Shown here: one piece after another, positions 23,386 to 25,668 of the stretch | How the letters are laid out: every line of letters starts with the position of its first letter | Position numbering within the stretch: the first letter of the stretch is position 1 | From: Bacillota bacterium | GTDB taxonomy: Bacteria; Bacillota; Clostridia; Lachnospirales; Lachnospiraceae | Assembly (NCBI GenBank): GCA_023410575.1 | Contig: JAEYPP010000026.1 | Coordinates: 1 to 25,668 of the forward strand | Direction: 5' to 3' | Length of the DNA: 25,668 nt | Made by a program: the position numbers and the translations under genes | The notes under the pieces: generated by a model | Told to the model about the DNA's origin: nothing | Databases searched by the model: none | What the model saw: only the letters and a program-made list of their open reading frames with translations

Positions 23386-23490
23386 GAAGTCAGGGTATCC
23401 TATATTTTCTTCGGCGCGCTGCGCTCACAAGCCACCCAAAATACGGGTGGACTTGTAAGGCACTCCGAAAATATAGGATATCCTGACTTC
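23386..23490. repeat. Nested long palindrome, copy 2
   Basis: The arms 23386-23409 and 23467-23490 pair over 24 bases with a single G-T wobble. The centre holds ACAAG-CCACCC (23427-23437) paired with GGGTGG-A-CTTGT (23445-23456). A further outer arm, 23349-23367 (CTTTGAAATGCTTTTGATT), pairs with 23510-23527, making about 179 bases in all. The hairpin stem differs from copy 1 at two positions with matching changes on the other side, which is evidence of selection on structure. It lies between convergent groEL and the LD-carboxypeptidase gene. Confidence 0.85.
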
Positions 23491-23574
23491 TTTAATGTAA
23501 GTAGTTGAAAATCAAAAGCATGCAAAGTTTTCTAGTGATACGAAGTTAGAGTTCATATAGAGATGTAGTGAAAA

Positions 23575-23677
23575 AAGTCAGAGTATCCTATATTTTCTTC
23601 GGCGCGCTGCGCTCACAAGCCACCCAAAATGCGGGTGGACTTGTAAGGCACTCCGAAAATATAGGATACCCTGACTT
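23575..23677. repeat. Nested long palindrome, copy 3 (tandem duplicate of copy 2)
   Basis: It is the same element as copy 2, displaced by 188 bases, with arms 23575-23597 and 23655-23677 pairing except for one mismatch. The central 60 bases differ from copy 2 by one base, in the loop. The 3' flank (GTTGAAAATCAAAAGCATGC) is also duplicated (23504 and 23692), so the whole 188-base unit was copied, not only the palindrome. The outermost left arm is missing. Confidence 0.85.
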
Positions 23678-23748
23678 CTTTAATTCAAGTTGTTGAAAAT
23701 CAAAAGCATGCAAAGTCTTCTAAAATGCGAAGGTTGAGTTCATTTCAT

Positions 23749-24666
23749 TCATTCTCTTTCAAAAGAGATGCTTCTTTGGTAAGTATTCATTCGACATACA
23801 GTGCCGAATGGGATGGTAGCCATTGGTTTGCAGTGGCCAGACCTTATATTATACATAACTGGCTTTGGGAAGTTTTTAAAGAGTTCTTTAAAGTAATCAT
23901 AAATTGAATACGTATTGTCATAAGGATTAACGCAATTGAGAAAATCACCTAAAATTACTCCAGAGATTTGATCCATAATTCCACTATGAAAGAGTTGTTG
24001 CATCATCTTATCACACCTTGGCAGAGATTCATCGACATCTTCAAGAAATAAAATTTTATTGCGAAAGTCTGGCTGATAAAATGTGCCAATAGCGGAACTA
24101 ACTAAGGATAAACAGCCTCCGATTATTAATCCGTACGCGCAGCCGGGGGCGATAACTTTAATTTCTTCAGAGGACGGATTACAAAACCTTAGATGACAAG
24201 ACATATTAAGTGCGTTAAATAAACTACTGCTTGTATAATCATCAAAATCATCTAATATATTTGAAGAAACCATAGGTCCATGGAAGGTAACCATATTACA
24301 TAATGTGTGAAAAGCAAGATGAAAGGAAGTAATATCACTATAACCAACAAAGGTTTTTGGATGATTGCGAATTAATCGATAATTGAGTAATTCCATTAGT
24401 TGATTGCCACCATATCCCCCACGGATGCAAAAAATTGCCTTTACTTTTTTGTTTGCAAACATAGAGTTCAGATCGTTAGCTCGTAAGGTTGCATCTCCAG
24501 CAAGATAACCATGAAGGGAATGTTTTGTACTTTCACCCATAAGAACGGAGTATCCCATTGATTCAAAATACTTCTCGCATTGTTGTACTCGTTCTGGTGA
24601 TACTGGGGAACACGGAGCAATAATACCAACGGTATCGTTGAATTGAAGCTTCTCAGGAAATGTCAT
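23749..24666 (-). CDS. S66 family LD-carboxypeptidase (MccF/LdcA-like)
   Basis: About 305 residues. S66 serine peptidases remove the terminal D-amino acid from peptidoglycan tetrapeptides (LdcA) or inactivate microcin C-type peptides (MccF). Motifs in order: VGIIAPCSPV near the start, FCIRGGYGG, the nucleophile-containing VGYSDIT, TFHGPM, LEDVDE with the catalytic Glu, and RSGHCKP with the catalytic His. There is no signal peptide, as usual for this cytosolic family. I start at the internal Met (24666) because AGGAGG is seven bases upstream; the frame is open to 24699. A TATAAT is present on this strand at 24719-24714. Whether it is LdcA or MccF type cannot be decided from motifs alone. Confidence 0.9.
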   Translation of the reverse strand: MTFPEKLQFNDTVGIIAPCSPVSPERVQQCEKYFESMGYSVLMGESTKHSLHGYLAGDATLRANDLNSMFANKKVKAIFCIRGGYGGNQLMELLNYRLIRNHPKTFVGYSDITSFHLAFHTLCNMVTFHGPMVSSNILDDFDDYTSSSLFNALNMSCHLRFCNPSSEEIKVIAPGCAYGLIIGGCLSLVSSAIGTFYQPDFRNKILFLEDVDESLPRCDKMMQQLFHSGIMDQISGVILGDFLNCVNPYDNTYSIYDYFKELFKNFPKPVMYNIRSGHCKPMATIPFGTVCRMNTYQRSISFERE

Positions 24667-24802
24667 ATAATAGCCTCCTATGTATTTAGACCTATCCATT
24701 ACTATTATATTATGTCATATATTTTTTTAATGTAAGTATTGAGGAATAAAATCTAAAGAAAATAAAAAAAATGTAAAATTTATAATCTATGGGATATCTA
24801 CT

Positions 24803-24831
24803 TTGACAATTAGTAGTCATTTTAGTATAAT
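24803..24831 (+). promoter_or_regulatory. Consensus sigma-A promoter
   Basis: TTGACA (24803-24808), exactly 17 bases, TATAAT (24826-24831): a perfect consensus for the small membrane protein gene that follows. Confidence 0.85.
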
Positions 24832-24894
24832 GAAAGGAAACATATGGCTTTTTATTATTAATAGATAAAGAGCAAGTAGGAGGAAATTTCAGGA

Positions 24895-25398
24895 ATGAAT
24901 GAGTCATACGCAGAAGCTGGAGTGAAACGAGATAAAACCATTGGTAGCTATGTTGCTAAGTTTTTTATTATTTTTGCCGTTCTAGTAGTAATATTTATTG
25001 GTGGACCTATGTTTGGTTCAATTGCAATTATGATTGGAAGTGTGGCCGCTTTTTTATGTGCTTCTATGTTTCCAAGATTTAATATCGAGTATGAATATAT
25101 CTATTGTGATGGTCAATTAGATTTTGACCGTATAACTGGTAATGCTAAGAGAAAGAATATGTTACGCATCGATTCTGATAGTATTGAAATGATTGCACCA
25201 GTGAACTCACATGCGCTAGATAACTACAAGAATGTTAAGGTAATTGTGAAGGATTTTTCATCGAAGAGACCAGATGCAAATGTATTTGCAATTATAAGTC
25301 ATAATCAGAAGGATGTTTTAAAAATTTTATTTGAGCCAAATGAAAAGATGATTGCATGTATTAAGCAAAAAACACCAAGAAAGATTTCAGAGATTTAG
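24895..25398 (+). CDS. Small membrane protein of unknown function, upstream of guaB
   Basis: 167 residues. Two adjacent hydrophobic helices (FFIIFAVLVVIFIGGPMF and SIAIMIGSVAAFLCASMF) follow a 20-residue soluble N-terminus. The remaining 105 residues are a mixed alpha/beta domain, probably cytosolic (EYEYIYCDGQLDFDRI; NVKVIVKDFSSK). It resembles small uncharacterised clostridial proteins found beside guaB (possibly DUF6106), but I am not certain of the name. AGGAGG lies 11 bases upstream, and the promoter is very strong. A strong terminator separates it from guaB. Confidence 0.75.
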   Translation: MNESYAEAGVKRDKTIGSYVAKFFIIFAVLVVIFIGGPMFGSIAIMIGSVAAFLCASMFPRFNIEYEYIYCDGQLDFDRITGNAKRKNMLRIDSDSIEMIAPVNSHALDNYKNVKVIVKDFSSKRPDANVFAIISHNQKDVLKILFEPNEKMIACIKQKTPRKISEI

Positions 25399-25448
25399 AA
25401 AAAATATGAGGTCATTTAGGCTATTTTGGTGTTGTTATACGAATTTGA

Positions 25449-25497
25449 GATAGTTTTGTCAAGTTATTTATGTGAATTGATAGAACTATCTTTTTTT
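25449..25497 (+). terminator. Strong intrinsic terminator
   Basis: GATAGTT and the next seven bases (25449-25462) pair with 25477-25490 (ending AACTATC), giving a 14-bp stem with two wobbles, followed by a run of eight T. Confidence 0.88.
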
Positions 25498-25508
25498 CCT
25501 GAAAAGGC

Positions 25509-25537
25509 TTGACTTTACATATAAAAGAAAGTATACT
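25509..25537 (+). promoter_or_regulatory. Promoter of guaB
   Basis: TTGACT (25509-25514), 17 bases, TATACT (25532-25537), 35 bases before the guaB start. No purine riboswitch fits in this short leader. Confidence 0.75.
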
Positions 25538-25571
25538 TGTAAAAATTATGATGAAAGTGAGGATATTTGAA

Positions 25572-25668
25572 ATGGGAGTAATTATCGGTGAAGGTATTAC
25601 TTTTGATGATGTGTTACTTGTACCAGCTTATTCAGAAGTAATCCCTAATCAAGTTGAATTATCAACGA
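25572..25668 (+). CDS. guaB: IMP dehydrogenase, N-terminal fragment (cut by window end)
   Basis: The first 32 codons read MGVIIGEGITFDDVLLVPAY and continue SEVIPNQVELST, the characteristic IMPDH N-terminus. IMPDH oxidises IMP to XMP, the committed step of GMP synthesis, in the cytosol. GTGAGGA lies upstream of the ATG. The rest of the gene is outside the window. Confidence 0.93.
   Translation, partial: MGVIIGEGITFDDVLLVPAYSEVIPNQVELST

Noticed and set aside
23386..23677. Integron attC sites
   Set aside because: They are palindromic with a loop, but lack the RYYYAAC/GTTRRRY core sites, and no cassette genes or integron integrase are present.
23725..23907. 60-codon forward frame overlapping the end of the LD-carboxypeptidase gene
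   Set aside because: It has no ribosome binding site and is mostly the antisense of a well-supported gene.

Overview
The window looks like a chromosome segment of a low-GC, spore-forming-type clostridium, most likely a Lachnospiraceae member (Lachnoclostridium phytofermentans-like). This rests on the AT-rich composition, strong AGGAGG ribosome binding sites, sigma-A promoters, a CIRCE-controlled groES-groEL pair followed further on by guaB, a glnS-DUF2225-DUF6062 operon, and several small membrane families (DUF6512, VanZ, DUF3810) common in that group. The taxon is inferred from gene content only.

Positions 1-2570 are accessory DNA. The left edge carries helically phased 17-bp direct repeats, possibly the end of an IS21-type element. 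They are followed by a two-gene cassette: an sce7726-type protein with a PD-(D/E)XK-like nuclease signature, and an sce7725-type partner. The region ends at a precise 3' half of a tRNA-Thr(GGT) gene (2528-2569) that starts in the anticodon loop and keeps its terminator. That is the expected displaced end of an island integrated into a tRNA gene lying to the left of the window. The cassette is the best candidate here for a little-studied mobile, possibly defensive, system.

Positions 2700-6920 hold smaller units. They are an NHL-repeat protein; a reverse-strand cluster of a TetR regulator, a 36-residue membrane peptide and an M23 peptidase; a strong promoter with no gene directly after it; two overlapping genes of unknown function; and a perfect-length five-copy 16-bp tandem repeat. 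The tetR promoter is bracketed by two matching palindromes, which implies autorepression.

Positions 7000-16912 encode mostly envelope functions: DUF6512 and YdjM-like membrane proteins (reverse strand), an unknown two-helix membrane protein, a CapA-type exported protein, an extracellular flavinylated fumarate-reductase-like lipoprotein, a 53-residue hydrophilic protein, oligoendopeptidase F, a DUF4097-like lipoprotein, and a DUF3810 membrane protein with an HExxH zinc site.

Positions 17026-25668 are housekeeping: glnS with two cysteine-rich zinc-binding-type genes, VanZ (reverse), groES-groEL, an S66 LD-carboxypeptidase (reverse), a small membrane protein and the start of guaB. Three copies of a long nested palindrome sit between the convergent pairs DUF6062/vanZ (one copy) and groEL/LD-carboxypeptidase (two tandem copies). 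Their central hairpin and the sequence after it are conserved. The hairpin stem shows compensatory changes, and the outer arms are unrelated in sequence but equally self-complementary. This is a structured repeat or RNA family that I do not recognise.
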